Assembly (NCBI RefSeq): GCF_030581005.1
Contig: NZ_JAUQSX010000011.1
Coordinates: 177,222 to 241,221, forward strand
Direction: 5' to 3'
Length of the DNA: 64,000 nt
DNA from: Hymenobacter mellowenesis
GTDB lineage: Bacteria > Bacteroidota > Bacteroidia > Cytophagales > Hymenobacteraceae
In this document: positions 31,906 to 40,914 of the stretch, piece after piece
Layout of the letters: every line of letters begins with the position of its first letter
Numbering within the stretch: the first letter of the stretch is position 1
Notes under the pieces: generated by a model
Database searches by the model: none
What the model was told of the DNA's origin: nothing
What the model saw: the letters and a program-made list of their open reading frames with translations, nothing else
Position numbers and translations under genes: made by a program

Positions 31906-34900
31906 TTACTCAATAACCAGCTTCTTCACCACCGTGCCCGCTTCCGAAACGAGGCGCAAGGAGTAGAGGCCCGGCGCAACGCTGGGCAGCGTGAAAGCGT
32001 GGCTGCTCAGGCTGGCGGGCAGCACCTGCTGGCGCACCGTCCGACCCAGCGCGTCAACCAGTGCGGCCGTTACCGGCTGGCGGCTCATGCCTGCCGGCAG
32101 CTCCACCGTCACCTGGGTTTTGGCGGGGTTGGGGTACACGGCCACTTGCTGGGCCAGGGCGGCCGGGGCCGCTGCCAGCACCTGCTGTTGCGAGAAGACC
32201 AGCTCGAAACGGGTCGTGTTGAGCGCGGCGGCGTTGGCCACGGTAAACGAGTAGCTCGGCTGCTGGCGCAGGTCGGTGAGGGTACCCAGCTGCAGGTCGC
32301 GCAGGTACACGTGCACGGCGTTCAGGTTCAGCAGCTGGCCGACGGCGAGCGTGTAGCGGCCCGCCGCGGGAACGCCAATAGCCAGCGGCACCACGCGCGG
32401 ATTCGTGTCGAGCTCGGCCTGGCCGTTGATGCTGAACTGGAGCCCGGTCTGGGTAGTCGAAAGGTTGAGGCCCGTGGGATTGGGAAGCTTTTCGGCATCA
32501 TAAGCAGCATCGAAGCCAGTGGTAGCGCCCCGCTCGAAGTAAACGGTGGCTTCATCCAGCAAGGAACTGCCGGCTCCTTGCAGGGTAAGCTGCACCAGCG
32601 GGCGGGTTTCTGCCGTAGTGCGCTGGAACGTGGTGCCGGAGGCATCGGTCAGGCGCTGGCTGCTGCGCAAGACCAGCGAGCCGGACGTTTGACCAGCCGA
32701 CACGCGCATGAAGAATGCCTGGCCAACGGGCAGTATCGGGTTGCCGATGCCGTTGACGTAGGTGCGGTATTGGCCCGCGTATTGACTGGTGCTGCTGTAC
32801 ACGTAGATGGCGTTTTCCAGGTTGCCCCGGTCGCCGCCGCTCACCAGCGAATAGTTGATAGGCGCGGGGAAAGGGTTGCCCAGCAGTTGCCAGCCCCCGT
32901 CGGTATAGGTAGTGCGGGTGCTAGTCAGGGGCATGAAAAAATCGCCGTTGTTGAGCGGGCCCTGAAAATTTACGACTTCGCCCGCTCCGATGTTGACGGT
33001 ATAGCCCCGGCCCACGGTCAGCGCATCGCTCAGCGCGGAAGGCGAGAACCAGCCTTTATCGAAGCTGCTCATGTTATTGGTCAGGCTAAGCCGGCTGTTG
33101 TCGTACCCGTAAACCGTGGGGAAGGGCTGCACCGTGTTTGGCGCGGCAGCCGAATTGTAGGCGGGGTTCACCACCGGGGTGAAGCCCGTGGTAGCCAGGC
33201 TGGCCACGGTCGTGCCGCTTACCGGTGTGCTGTAGTGGCGGTAGCCCAGGCCCGGGTTCAGGCTCGGGTCAACGGCGCGCTGCACCGTGACCGGTCCAAC
33301 TACCCCGCCGCCGCTGTTCACCACCAGCGCATCATTAGCCACCCCGCCGCTCACGCTGGAAAGCAGGGTCAGGGTCTGCCCCGTGCTAGTCAGGTTGCCC
33401 GTCAGGGTCAGCATGCGCTGCACGCTGGTTGCCGTGCCCAACACCGCCCCGGCCGAGCCGACGGTCAGGTTGTAGAAGGCCACCGGGTTACTGCCGCCCA
33501 GCGTCTGGGAAGCATCGCCGACGAGTGCCACGGTACCCCCGTTGGGGGCGAAGGTGCCCTGATTGGTCAGGTTACCGACCAGGTTAAGCGTGCCCGCAGT
33601 TTGTCTGAGGGTCGCGCCGGGGGCGATGGTCAGGCTGAAAGCGCTGGCCGTGCCGCTGGCAATGGTGGGGTAGGCGGGGCTGCCGCCGGCAATGACAACA
33701 TCCGTTCCAGCGGTGGGAACCCCTCCGGTCCAGTTGCCGGCTGCGAACCAGTCGGTGCCGGCTGCGCCCGTCCAGGTTGTGAGCGGCCGGGTAACGCTGA
33801 ATGCGGTAGCCGAAGTGACGGTGCCACCGGGCGTCGTCACGGCCACCGGGCCCGTGCTGGCACCTGCCGGCACGCTGACCGTGAGCTGGGTAGCGGAGTT
33901 CACCACGAAGCCGGGGGCCGCGGTGCCGTTGAAGGTCACGGCCGTAGCGCCGGTCAGGTTGATGCCCGTAATGACGACGCTCGTGCCCACCGTCCCACTG
34001 GCCGGCGTGAAGCTAAGACTGCTCGGAGCAGGGGCCAGCACGATTTGGGCCGTGGCTGTGCAGCCGCTGAGCGGGGCCGTTACCAGCACAGTGTACGTGC
34101 CCGGTGCCACACCCGTCAGGTCCTCGGTGGTGGCCGTGAAGCCGTTGGGACCAGTCCACTGGTACGTATAGTTAGCCGTACCGCCGCCCTGCGCCATCAG
34201 GTTAATGGCACCGTTAGCGGAGCCGCTGGTAGCCGGGCTGGTCAGGCGGTAGGTCAGGTTCATGTTGCAGGGTAGGGTGGTGCCGCGCACGTAGCCCTTG
34301 AGCCACACTAGGGCGGGGCGTTCGGCCCCGTTGGCGTAGGCAATCTGCGAGTTGGCATCGGTGCCGGGCAGGTAGCCAAACAGCGATACGCCTTTCACAC
34401 CGGGATGCTCCCAGAACAAGGGAAACAGGCGCTGGTACTCGGCCAGCTGCGTGGCGTCGTCGTTGGTGGTGCCGTCGCCGTGAATATCCAGCTCGGTGAT
34501 GTACACCGGCAGGCCCGTCGACGCAAACAAAGTCAGGCTGTTGCTCAGCGTGGCGTTCGACGCCGTCTGGGTGGAGAAGGAGTGCGCCTGCACCCCCACG
34601 GCATCAATTAGATTTTCGCGCTGCAGCAGCTGCACAATGCTGAAGTAGCGGGCGGCGTTAGCGGCCGAGTTTTCCACGCTGTAGTCGTTGAGCATCAGGC
34701 GGGCATTGGGAAAATACTGGCGCGCCAACCGGAAGGAGGTCAGCACCCAATCGTAGCCCGTCACGCCGTTGCCGCCGAGGGCGTTGATGTAGTTGCCGCC
34801 GCCGTTGCCCGGCGAGGACGGTGGGTCGTGGGTCGGCTCGTTCACCACTTCCAGAAAGTCAATGTCGGGGTAGCGCAACGCCACCAACGAAAACCATTCC

Positions 34901-35868
34901 TCAATCTCGGCACGCTGGTCGGCCGGGGAAAGGGTTTCCATCCAGGTGGGCTGCTGGTTGCCCCATATCAGCACGTGCATGCGGAAAGGGAAGCCGTTGG
35001 TTTTGGCCAGCTGGTAGGCGGCGTCCAGGCTGGTCCAGTTCATCACGTTGCGGGTCGCTTCCACGCTGCCCCACTTGCCCACGTTGCTCGGCACCACCTG
35101 GTTCCAGTAGGCGGTGAAGTTGTTCAGCTGGGCCGGGCTCCAGATGCCACCCAGGAATTTCGATTTGCCCGTGGCCAAAGGCGGCCCCGTGGGCGTGTAG
35201 GGCTGCGGCGGCGGGGTCGAGGAGCCCGCCTGGCCGTTATCGAGGTTGGTGACCGTGTAGTACTGGGTGGTAGGAGCGAAGGCAAACTTGTCAAACTGCA
35301 GGCCGTCTTCACGGGCCCCGATTTGAAAGGTCTGCGTGAGTCCCCCTGCCGGTACCACAAACGTGATGGGCGCTTCGCTGCCCGTGCCGGTCAGGCTGAA
35401 CTTCGAAAGGTTAATCCACTTCCACACCGAGTTGCCAGCCGTGCCCGCGCCCAGCACCACGTCACTGGCAACGGTGTAACTAGAGGCGCTCAGGCCGTTC
35501 ACGGTCATCCAGTCGTTGTCGTTGGTGGGCGATTTGGTGCCGAAGCCGTTACCGTAGTAAAAGCTGTCGTCGTTGAAGCCCCCCGAGCCCACGCGGATGC
35601 GGGCGTACAAATCGTAGGTATCCGCCGCCGGAAACGTGACCGAGTAGGTGATGACCCGAGCCGCCGTCCCTGGATTCTGGGCGTTGATGGTCGGCGTGGT
35701 CTTGATGGTTATGAAGTTGACCCCGGCCGTGGCGTCGGTGCCGGTAAGCCAGTCGGCCCCCGCTACGCCCGCTTCGGCCTGTTGGGTAACGGCTACAGTC
35801 TGAGCATTCGCCAGCAGGCTGCTCAGGCCGAGCCCAAGCCCGAAAAATAAGTGTTTAAAGTGTTTCAT
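31906..35868 (-). CDS. Secreted multidomain GH10 endo-xylanase with T9SS tail
   Basis: A 1320-residue protein. It has a signal peptide (1-22), then a CBM-like beta-sandwich (about 25-200; VITYSVTFPAADTYDLYARIRVG ... DGLQFDKFAF). A GH10 domain follows (about 235-530), with acid/base Glu 344 in VVNEP and nucleophile Glu 459 in ITELD. Next come a SprB/PKD-like repeat (about 540-615), an IPT/TIG domain (about 615-700), a long adhesin-like beta region (700-1230) and a C-terminal type A T9SS sorting domain (VAVYPNPAKTQVTVELP ... GLYSLRLVSEAGTVVKKLVIE). It would cleave xylan outside the cell. It is last in the locus and has a 1-kb upstream region with the strong LacI-type palindrome. Confidence 0.92.
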   Translation of the reverse strand: MKHFKHLFFGLGLGLSSLLANAQTVAVTQQAEAGVAGADWLTGTDATAGVNFITIKTTPTINAQNPGTAARVITYSVTFPAADTYDLYARIRVGSGGFNDDSFYYGNGFGTKSPTNDNDWMTVNGLSASSYTVASDVVLGAGTAGNSVWKWINLSKFSLTGTGSEAPITFVVPAGGLTQTFQIGAREDGLQFDKFAFAPTTQYYTVTNLDNGQAGSSTPPPQPYTPTGPPLATGKSKFLGGIWSPAQLNNFTAYWNQVVPSNVGKWGSVEATRNVMNWTSLDAAYQLAKTNGFPFRMHVLIWGNQQPTWMETLSPADQRAEIEEWFSLVALRYPDIDFLEVVNEPTHDPPSSPGNGGGNYINALGGNGVTGYDWVLTSFRLARQYFPNARLMLNDYSVENSAANAARYFSIVQLLQRENLIDAVGVQAHSFSTQTASNATLSNSLTLFASTGLPVYITELDIHGDGTTNDDATQLAEYQRLFPLFWEHPGVKGVSLFGYLPGTDANSQIAYANGAERPALVWLKGYVRGTTLPCNMNLTYRLTSPATSGSANGAINLMAQGGGTANYTYQWTGPNGFTATTEDLTGVAPGTYTVLVTAPLSGCTATAQIVLAPAPSSLSFTPASGTVGTSVVITGINLTGATAVTFNGTAAPGFVVNSATQLTVSVPAGASTGPVAVTTPGGTVTSATAFSVTRPLTTWTGAAGTDWFAAGNWTGGVPTAGTDVVIAGGSPAYPTIASGTASAFSLTIAPGATLRQTAGTLNLVGNLTNQGTFAPNGGTVALVGDASQTLGGSNPVAFYNLTVGSAGAVLGTATSVQRMLTLTGNLTSTGQTLTLLSSVSGGVANDALVVNSGGGVVGPVTVQRAVDPSLNPGLGYRHYSTPVSGTTVASLATTGFTPVVNPAYNSAAAPNTVQPFPTVYGYDNSRLSLTNNMSSFDKGWFSPSALSDALTVGRGYTVNIGAGEVVNFQGPLNNGDFFMPLTSTRTTYTDGGWQLLGNPFPAPINYSLVSGGDRGNLENAIYVYSSTSQYAGQYRTYVNGIGNPILPVGQAFFMRVSAGQTSGSLVLRSSQRLTDASGTTFQRTTAETRPLVQLTLQGAGSSLLDEATVYFERGATTGFDAAYDAEKLPNPTGLNLSTTQTGLQFSINGQAELDTNPRVVPLAIGVPAAGRYTLAVGQLLNLNAVHVYLRDLQLGTLTDLRQQPSYSFTVANAAALNTTRFELVFSQQQVLAAAPAALAQQVAVYPNPAKTQVTVELPAGMSRQPVTAALVDALGRTVRQQVLPASLSSHAFTLPSVAPGLYSLRLVSEAGTVVKKLVIE

Positions 35869-36211
35869 ACGCTAAATGGTTGAGTGGGATTTTTGAGAGG
35901 TAATAGCAGTGGAAGTTGTAGCGGCCAGCCGTTTTAGCCTGGTCAGTACTGTGGGTCGGCAACTCCGGCAGGCGGAAGGGAGAAGCGGTATATCGGCCGA
36001 ATGACTGACAGCCGGCCTGCGACTAGTGCGGGGTCCTTTGCTGGTAATGGTGCTTATGAGAAAAGTTCAAATAAGTATCGGTCATTAACTCAGGTCAAAT
36101 GGCTGCTCAAGTGCAGTGTCTACAGCCTGATTTGGCGGTTCTCTAACTAAATTAGAGCAGCATCACGCAGATGCAATAGGAAAAAACGTGTCAAATGTGA
36201 AAATTTGGGCG
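35869..36211. other. Leader region upstream of the secreted xylanase
   Basis: An AT-richer stretch between the xylanase start and the palindrome at 36212. No ORF with protein-like composition and no clean TAnnTTTG box could be assigned. If the palindrome is the operator, the 5' leader could be up to about 340 bases. Confidence 0.45.
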
Positions 36212-36255
36212 GTTTTCTATCGTAATCGTTTGCGCAATCGATTACGATAGAAAAC
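36212..36255 (-). promoter_or_regulatory. 44-bp palindrome: two abutting LacI-type operators
   Basis: A 17-bp perfect inverted repeat (GTTTTCTATCGTAATCG and its complement) around a 10-base centre that is itself palindromic (TTGCGCAA), giving 44 bp with one mismatched pair. Inside it, GTAATCGTTTGC (36222-36233) and GCAATCGATTAC (36234-36245) both fit GNAANCGNTTNC, the core of LacI-family operators, and touch end to end. It lies upstream of the secreted xylanase gene and downstream of the GH98 gene. Confidence 0.72.
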
Positions 36256-36730
36256 TGTCTAATTGTTTTTTCGCTAATTAGTTAATTGCGCTTGTAAAAT
36301 GAGTGAGCACTCACCATAGAAGTTAAAGCTCTTTGCAAAACACCATTTATTGTTTTTGCAATATTTGATTCATGCTCATTGGACAGGCTTGCTTGCACGC
36401 TGCGCTGCTATGATGCAGCATTAAGTGCAGTACAAAGGCCGAAACTTGACATAGTGCCGCTTAAAGACATACGTTTAAACGCTTAGCCACTGTGAATGGC
36501 TTCGGAGCCAGCAGTAGCCGTCGCCTGTGGCATTTTGAAAACAGACCTTCCCGCCAATGCATAAAGTCAGATTTTCCATTGCTGTTTAAACACTGATTCT
36601 ATGCTGCCCTGCTAAAAGCAGGAACACAAAAAAGGGCAGCCCAAGCTATGATGTGTTTGTTCCACCGCCCCGTTCTGGCCCGTGTAGCAGTGCATCAGCG
36701 CCGAGATTGTAATGAAAGGACTTACAGTTA
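36256..36730. other. Non-coding AT-rich stretch
   Basis: About 475 bases between the operator and the GH98 terminator. It has AT-rich composition and no supported ORF, tRNA or repeat. Confidence 0.45.
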
Positions 36731-36815
36731 GTTAAACTAAAGCAGCCAGTAGTCGGATGGTCATTTTCTGATTTAGAGAAAACGACCATCCTACCACCGG
36801 CTGCTTTGGTTTAAC
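36731..36815 (-). terminator. Long hairpin after the GH98 gene
   Basis: A 32-bp imperfect inverted repeat (28 of 32 paired) with a 21-base loop, about 60 bases past the GH98 stop. It is long enough to be either a terminator or a folded repeat remnant. Confidence 0.7.
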
Positions 36816-36878
36816 TGGCTATTCAACAGCTGTTCCTCTGGGGGCTGGCCGGGCTTGCGTGGCAGCCCGCTCCGCTGG

Positions 36879-39413
36879 CTATTGCTTCAGTAGTTTGCAG
36901 GTGCTGGTTTGGCCTTGCTGGTTGCTAATCCGCAGTAGGTACAGCCCCGTGCTCAAGGCGGCAGCGTCAAACGCCTCGGTGGGGCCGCTGATGGTGCGCG
37001 AATAAAGCAGCTGGCCGGTGCTGGAGTAAAGGGCCAGTTGGTCGCCCGACTTCCAGGCACTGCCCAACTCTACGCGCAGGCGACCGGTAGCAGGGTTGGG
37101 CACGGCCACGATGGCGCGGTCGGCACTTGGCGTGGCTGCGGATATCGCGGCAAGTGCCGTGCCCGTCGCCAGGCGGATGTTGTCGAAGTACACCGGGCTG
37201 GCGCCGGCGGCGGTGGCCCGCCACTCGATGCTGTTGGAGCCGCTGCTCAGCACAATGGTGCGGGTGTCGGTGGCCCAGGTGGCGGGGCTGCCGGTGGGCG
37301 CGAAAGTAGGGGTTGCCACCAGCGTACCGTTGACGTACAGCGCAATCGTGTTAACGCTGGCACTGCCACTAAGCAGGTAGCGGGTTTGCAGCGTGTAGGT
37401 GCCGGCGGGCAGCACCAGATTGTTCTTGCGCAGCGCGGCCGCCGCGTTGGTGCCAAAGTTGACGTAGCCCTGGCCCTGGTAGTCGCGCAAGGTGCCGGAA
37501 AAGCCATTGGTAACGAGGCTGCCCAGGCTCTTATAGTCCAGTACCTCGGCCTCGTACTGCCAGGGACCGGCGTAGGTGGCGGGCTGGGCCGGGGGCGTGA
37601 TGGTGGCCGCGGTGAACGCGGTGAGGCGGCCGGAGTTGGTACCGGCGCAGTTCAGGGTGATGTCGAGGGGGCCGTTGTGCTGCACGGTGAGCGTGTACAC
37701 GCCGCCCACCCAGGTTGCCGATAGTACGCTGGCCTGGTGCGTGCCGCGCTCGACGAAGGAGTAGGTGGGCTGGGCGGTGCTGCCATACACGCGGATAATG
37801 TTCGTTTTCAGGCCGGTGCGCAGCAGATTGTCGTAGTTGTTAAGGTATAGCTGCACCTGGTTGGCCGTTTCCTTCACCACGCCGGCCGAGTATTGCGACA
37901 GCTCAAATCCCAGGCTGTCGCACGTGTTGTATTTCAGCCCGATGCGGCCGGTGGCTACCTGGCGACCGGGGGCTATCTGCCGGGTTTTGTAGGGGTTATA
38001 CACTACCCAGCCGTTCTCGTGGCGTCCGGCGTAGATGTCGCCCCGCGACTCGGCCGGAAACAAGGCGTCCAGCTCGGCCCGCTTGGCCGCCACGGTGGGC
38101 CAGCGCGTGGCGTAAGCCGATTTGTTGATTCGGATATTGAACGCGCTGGCCGCCGCCGCTGAGAGCTGGTACACGGTTGGGATGGCCGGGTAGCGGCCCG
38201 TGCTCTTGTAGAAGCTTTTGTTGGTTTGGTACTGCCCGTCGCCGGGCATCAGGTACAGGCCATCGAACAAGGTAGCCGGGGAGCTGTACTTGTCGTCGTT
38301 GTTCCCCGTGGTCACGTCGTTGATGATGGCCACTTTGGTGCGAGCAATCACCTCCTGTCGGGTCGGGATGCGCACGGTGCCATCGAGCACCTTCCGAAAG
38401 AGGTCGAGCGATACGTTGTACCACTGCGGAACATTGGTCCACGTCCGCGCCGAATAGCCGTTCGATACGGCGGTGGCGCTGACCTCCCGCGTTTGGTCAA
38501 CGAAAATAAGCTCGGGGCCGTCGACGACGGTTTGGCCGGTGAGCATGATATGCTCCAGGTTGGGGGCCAGCCCCGTCGCGGGCACGTACGTGGCGCTCTG
38601 GGTCGTGTTCGAGCCCGTGCTGTCGGTCCATCCCGTGCGGTCATAGCGAATGCCGTAGTTGCCGCTATACCCTGAGAGGTAGGCCCCTAAGCTGGTGCTC
38701 TCCTTATCAAACTGGTACGATACCGTCGTGTATTTCTCGCACAGGATAAAGTTGGCCGCGTATTGCTGAGCGGCGGCGGCCATGGCTGGCACCCGCTTGA
38801 GCATGGCTATCGGGTTGTACAAGTTGCTAAACTGGTTGCCGCACCAGCTCACCGTCAGGTAGCCGCCGTACTGGTTGCTCAGGGCCAGCAGGTTGGCTAA
38901 GTTCTCCATTCGACCCGTCCACGACTGCGAGAGCGGGTTGGTGGCATCGTCGAAGCCCCAGAACGGTTCCGCGTAGTTAAACCCCAAAAAGTTGGGGTAG
39001 CGGCGGAAGAACTGCCGGTATACCGTCGTGTCGGTATTGGAAAAATGGGCATAGCCGCCGCTGGAGCACTGTACCATGGCCCACATGTTGTTTTGGGCAC
39101 ACACCGTCAGCCAGGAGTTGGCTACGGAACCCCCGTATTCGGCTATGTTAAAGCGGCTGACGCCATCGTTGCTGATGGACAGCGACAGATTCAGCACCAC
39201 ATAGGGGCGCACGTCGGTCGGTATCAGGTCGATTATCTTCTGGGGGTCGGCGTAGTTCCGCGTATCCACGTGCACCAGCCACATGGGTTGGGAGGGGGAG
39301 ATGGGACGGCGCAGGGGCGTCTGCGCCGCCGCGTGCCCGCACCACGCCCACATTACCAGCAGCCAGCCCGCCAGCTTAATCTTCTTGCCCGAAAGTAAAT
39401 TTTGTAACTTCAT
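36879..39413 (-). CDS. GH98-type endo-hydrolase with CBM and T9SS tail
   Basis: An 844-residue secreted protein. After the signal peptide (about 1-30) comes a GH98-like catalytic domain (RRPISPSQPMWLVHVDTRNYADPQKIIDLIPTDVRPYVVLNLSLSIS, then NFLGFNYAEPFWGFDD with a probable catalytic Glu). Residues about 330-600 hold the GH98 C-terminal region. A galactose-binding-like CBM35 domain (WQYEAEVLDYKSLGSLVTNGFSGTLRDYQGQGYVNFGTN) and a T9SS sorting domain (AIVAVPNPATGRLRVELG ... GLYLLRISNQQGQTSTCKLLKQ) follow. GH98 was first known for blood-group endo-beta-galactosidases, but Bacteroides xylan loci carry GH98 endo-xylanases. The xylan context favours the latter. Confidence 0.85.
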   Translation of the reverse strand: MKLQNLLSGKKIKLAGWLLVMWAWCGHAAAQTPLRRPISPSQPMWLVHVDTRNYADPQKIIDLIPTDVRPYVVLNLSLSISNDGVSRFNIAEYGGSVANSWLTVCAQNNMWAMVQCSSGGYAHFSNTDTTVYRQFFRRYPNFLGFNYAEPFWGFDDATNPLSQSWTGRMENLANLLALSNQYGGYLTVSWCGNQFSNLYNPIAMLKRVPAMAAAAQQYAANFILCEKYTTVSYQFDKESTSLGAYLSGYSGNYGIRYDRTGWTDSTGSNTTQSATYVPATGLAPNLEHIMLTGQTVVDGPELIFVDQTREVSATAVSNGYSARTWTNVPQWYNVSLDLFRKVLDGTVRIPTRQEVIARTKVAIINDVTTGNNDDKYSSPATLFDGLYLMPGDGQYQTNKSFYKSTGRYPAIPTVYQLSAAAASAFNIRINKSAYATRWPTVAAKRAELDALFPAESRGDIYAGRHENGWVVYNPYKTRQIAPGRQVATGRIGLKYNTCDSLGFELSQYSAGVVKETANQVQLYLNNYDNLLRTGLKTNIIRVYGSTAQPTYSFVERGTHQASVLSATWVGGVYTLTVQHNGPLDITLNCAGTNSGRLTAFTAATITPPAQPATYAGPWQYEAEVLDYKSLGSLVTNGFSGTLRDYQGQGYVNFGTNAAAALRKNNLVLPAGTYTLQTRYLLSGSASVNTIALYVNGTLVATPTFAPTGSPATWATDTRTIVLSSGSNSIEWRATAAGASPVYFDNIRLATGTALAAISAATPSADRAIVAVPNPATGRLRVELGSAWKSGDQLALYSSTGQLLYSRTISGPTEAFDAAALSTGLYLLRISNQQGQTSTCKLLKQ

Positions 39414-39542
39414 GTCATACAGTTTTTTAATTTGAAAATGTGAGCCCCGAAATCACCTTAGGGACTAACCAGGCCCGTAGCTATTGCGCTGGCAGGAAGT
39501 GGGTAAGGCCCCCTGCCAAATCTGCTCCCTGCGCAAATGCAC

Positions 39543-40220
39543 TTAGGAACTGTCTCGGTAGTGTGGCGGCCGTCGCCAGTTGAACATAAACCGTTTACCT
39601 GCGGCGTGCGCATAGCTTTTCTGGTTTTCAGCAGAGCGCCAAGGGTGGAATGAGTAGATTGGCTGGCTTAGTAAGCAGAGCCCTGACCAAGTGCATTTTT
39701 TCGGAGCCAGCTGTACTTCATCGCTACCTCGTCCATGATGAATGACCGCATTGAGGGGCGACGTCGGGCAGGGAGAAGGATTTATCTGCGAACGTGCTGC
39801 TCCTTTCCGGCGGGGGCAGTTGCACCCGTTCCGGTTGGCAAAGGCTTGCCCGTCTTGCAGCGGCCGCAACAGCGCAGACACCCCGTAAAGCACCCCCACA
39901 CTGAACTGGCTGGCCACCACCAAATTCTTGTCCTGCGAAGAAAAGCGAAATCCCTCCCGGCCCTTCAACCTCCCGGTAACGTTTGCGGGAGATTCTGCCA
40001 AAAGGAGAATGCCGGGGTGAGTCTCGACAGCAACTGTTTTTACCAGCACGTTGTTGCGGACCGCAGCCATACATTGCAGGGCGACACGGTGTTGCGCCCG
40101 CTGGCTGGCAACGGCAACCTGGGCGAATTTGAGCCCCAGGCGGTAGCCCTGGTCAGCCCGGCTGGGGGCGGCAGTAGCTGCCAGCAGCACCAGCAGCAGG
40201 AACACGTTGGGTAGCAACAT
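39543..40220 (-). pseudogene. GH67 alpha-glucuronidase remnant (N-terminal piece)
   Basis: From ATG 40220 a signal peptide (MLLPNVFLLLVLLAATAAPSRA) is followed by the start of a GH67 alpha-glucuronidase: DQGYRLGLKF, then GILLLAESPANVTGRLKG, GFRFSSQDKNLVVASQ and VGVLYGVSALLRPLQDGQ. These correspond to the first strand and the Rossmann-like N-terminal domain of GH67. Homology stops near residue 130 (about 39830). The rest of the frame is compositionally random, and the catalytic barrel of about 550 residues is missing. A separate GH67 gene at the far end of the locus (63434 onward) has an intact C-terminus. This is a decayed second copy, not a functional enzyme. Confidence 0.72.
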
Positions 40221-40583
40221 GAGCGGGGTGGGTGGGATAAAATCGGAAGAGCAAGCAGAATAGAAGCGGTGACGCTAGCAAGCGGCTAGGGCCGCCACGC
40301 CGGGCTAGGCGACCTCAGTAAAGGCGCGGTGCAGGCCTTTCAGGGCCGCGCAACCCGGCCAAGCTGAGCAGGCCGTTAGCAGGCTGGATGCCGGGTTAGC
40401 CGATGTAAGGCGTCAGGCCAACGGCGCATAGAATGGCTATGTGTGCCGTGATACTTTGCAAATGGAGCAGACCTGGAAGCGCACAAGGTTGGGCGTGTGG
40501 TTTGAGCCACCGCATCGAGTGCGACATCCCCGAGTGTTAATAAAACACAATTATGTTCAACAGTTAGCGCGTGCTTTGCGAAG
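40221..40583. other. Intergenic, 5' side of the GH67 remnant
   Basis: About 360 bases upstream of the GH67 remnant start. A 74-codon frame at 40441-40665 (plus) has no protein-like features. Nothing else is recognised. Confidence 0.45.
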
Positions 40584-40590
40584 TGCTATC

Positions 40591-40623
40591 GTGAAATCAA
40601 TCGTGATTGGTTCACCAAATATA
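40591..40623 (-). promoter_or_regulatory. Possible promoter and operator between GH3 and the GH67 remnant
   Basis: TATATTTG on the minus strand (40623-40616) matches TAnnTTTG. Directly downstream of it, 40591-40615 is an imperfect inverted repeat starting GTGAA and ending TTCAC. The LacI-like site lies about 80 bases upstream. This could be an old promoter for the GH67 remnant and the GH98 gene. Confidence 0.45.
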
Positions 40624-40683
40624 AAGGAGGAATCAACCGTATTTCAATGGTTAACAACTTGCTAAACAGCAAATTTGCGGTGA

Positions 40684-40720
40684 TTTTCTATCGAAATCGA
40701 TGCCGCAATCGATACCGATA
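40684..40720 (-). promoter_or_regulatory. Diverged copy of the LacI-type double operator
   Basis: 31 of 37 positions equal the left and central part of the 36212-36255 palindrome. The shared cores are TTTTCTATCG and CGCAATCGAT; the paired half-sites read GAAATCGATGCC and GCAATCGATACC, each one or two bases off the LacI core. The outer right arm has decayed. Confidence 0.62.
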
Positions 40721-40914
40721 TTATTTTTAATGCAAAAACTTGTGAAATACTTTTGTTAGTAGCGGTTTCCCCGCCCTTACCATACTTAATAGTGTATCTC
40801 TGCTCTTAGCCACCCACGTCAAGTCGCACCCAATGCGGCGCATTCTACACCGTGCTGGAAGCTGGTTTACCCTCTGTAGCCAAGGTGTCGTTTCCGTTGG
40901 CAATAGCTTTTCAC

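Noticed and set aside
31265..31913. Minus-strand frames at 31265-31507 and 31389-31913
   Set aside because: The first begins at TTG and lacks family features. The second runs through a terminator and the PID-CTERM gene in another frame.
31900..34275. A 791-codon open frame on the plus strand
   Set aside because: It is antisense to the T9SS xylanase gene and arises from the GC-rich third-position bias; its composition is low-complexity Gly/Ala/Arg/His.
40441..40665. A 74-codon plus-strand frame upstream of the GH67 remnant
   Set aside because: It has no ribosome-binding context, no family resemblance and overlaps a candidate promoter.
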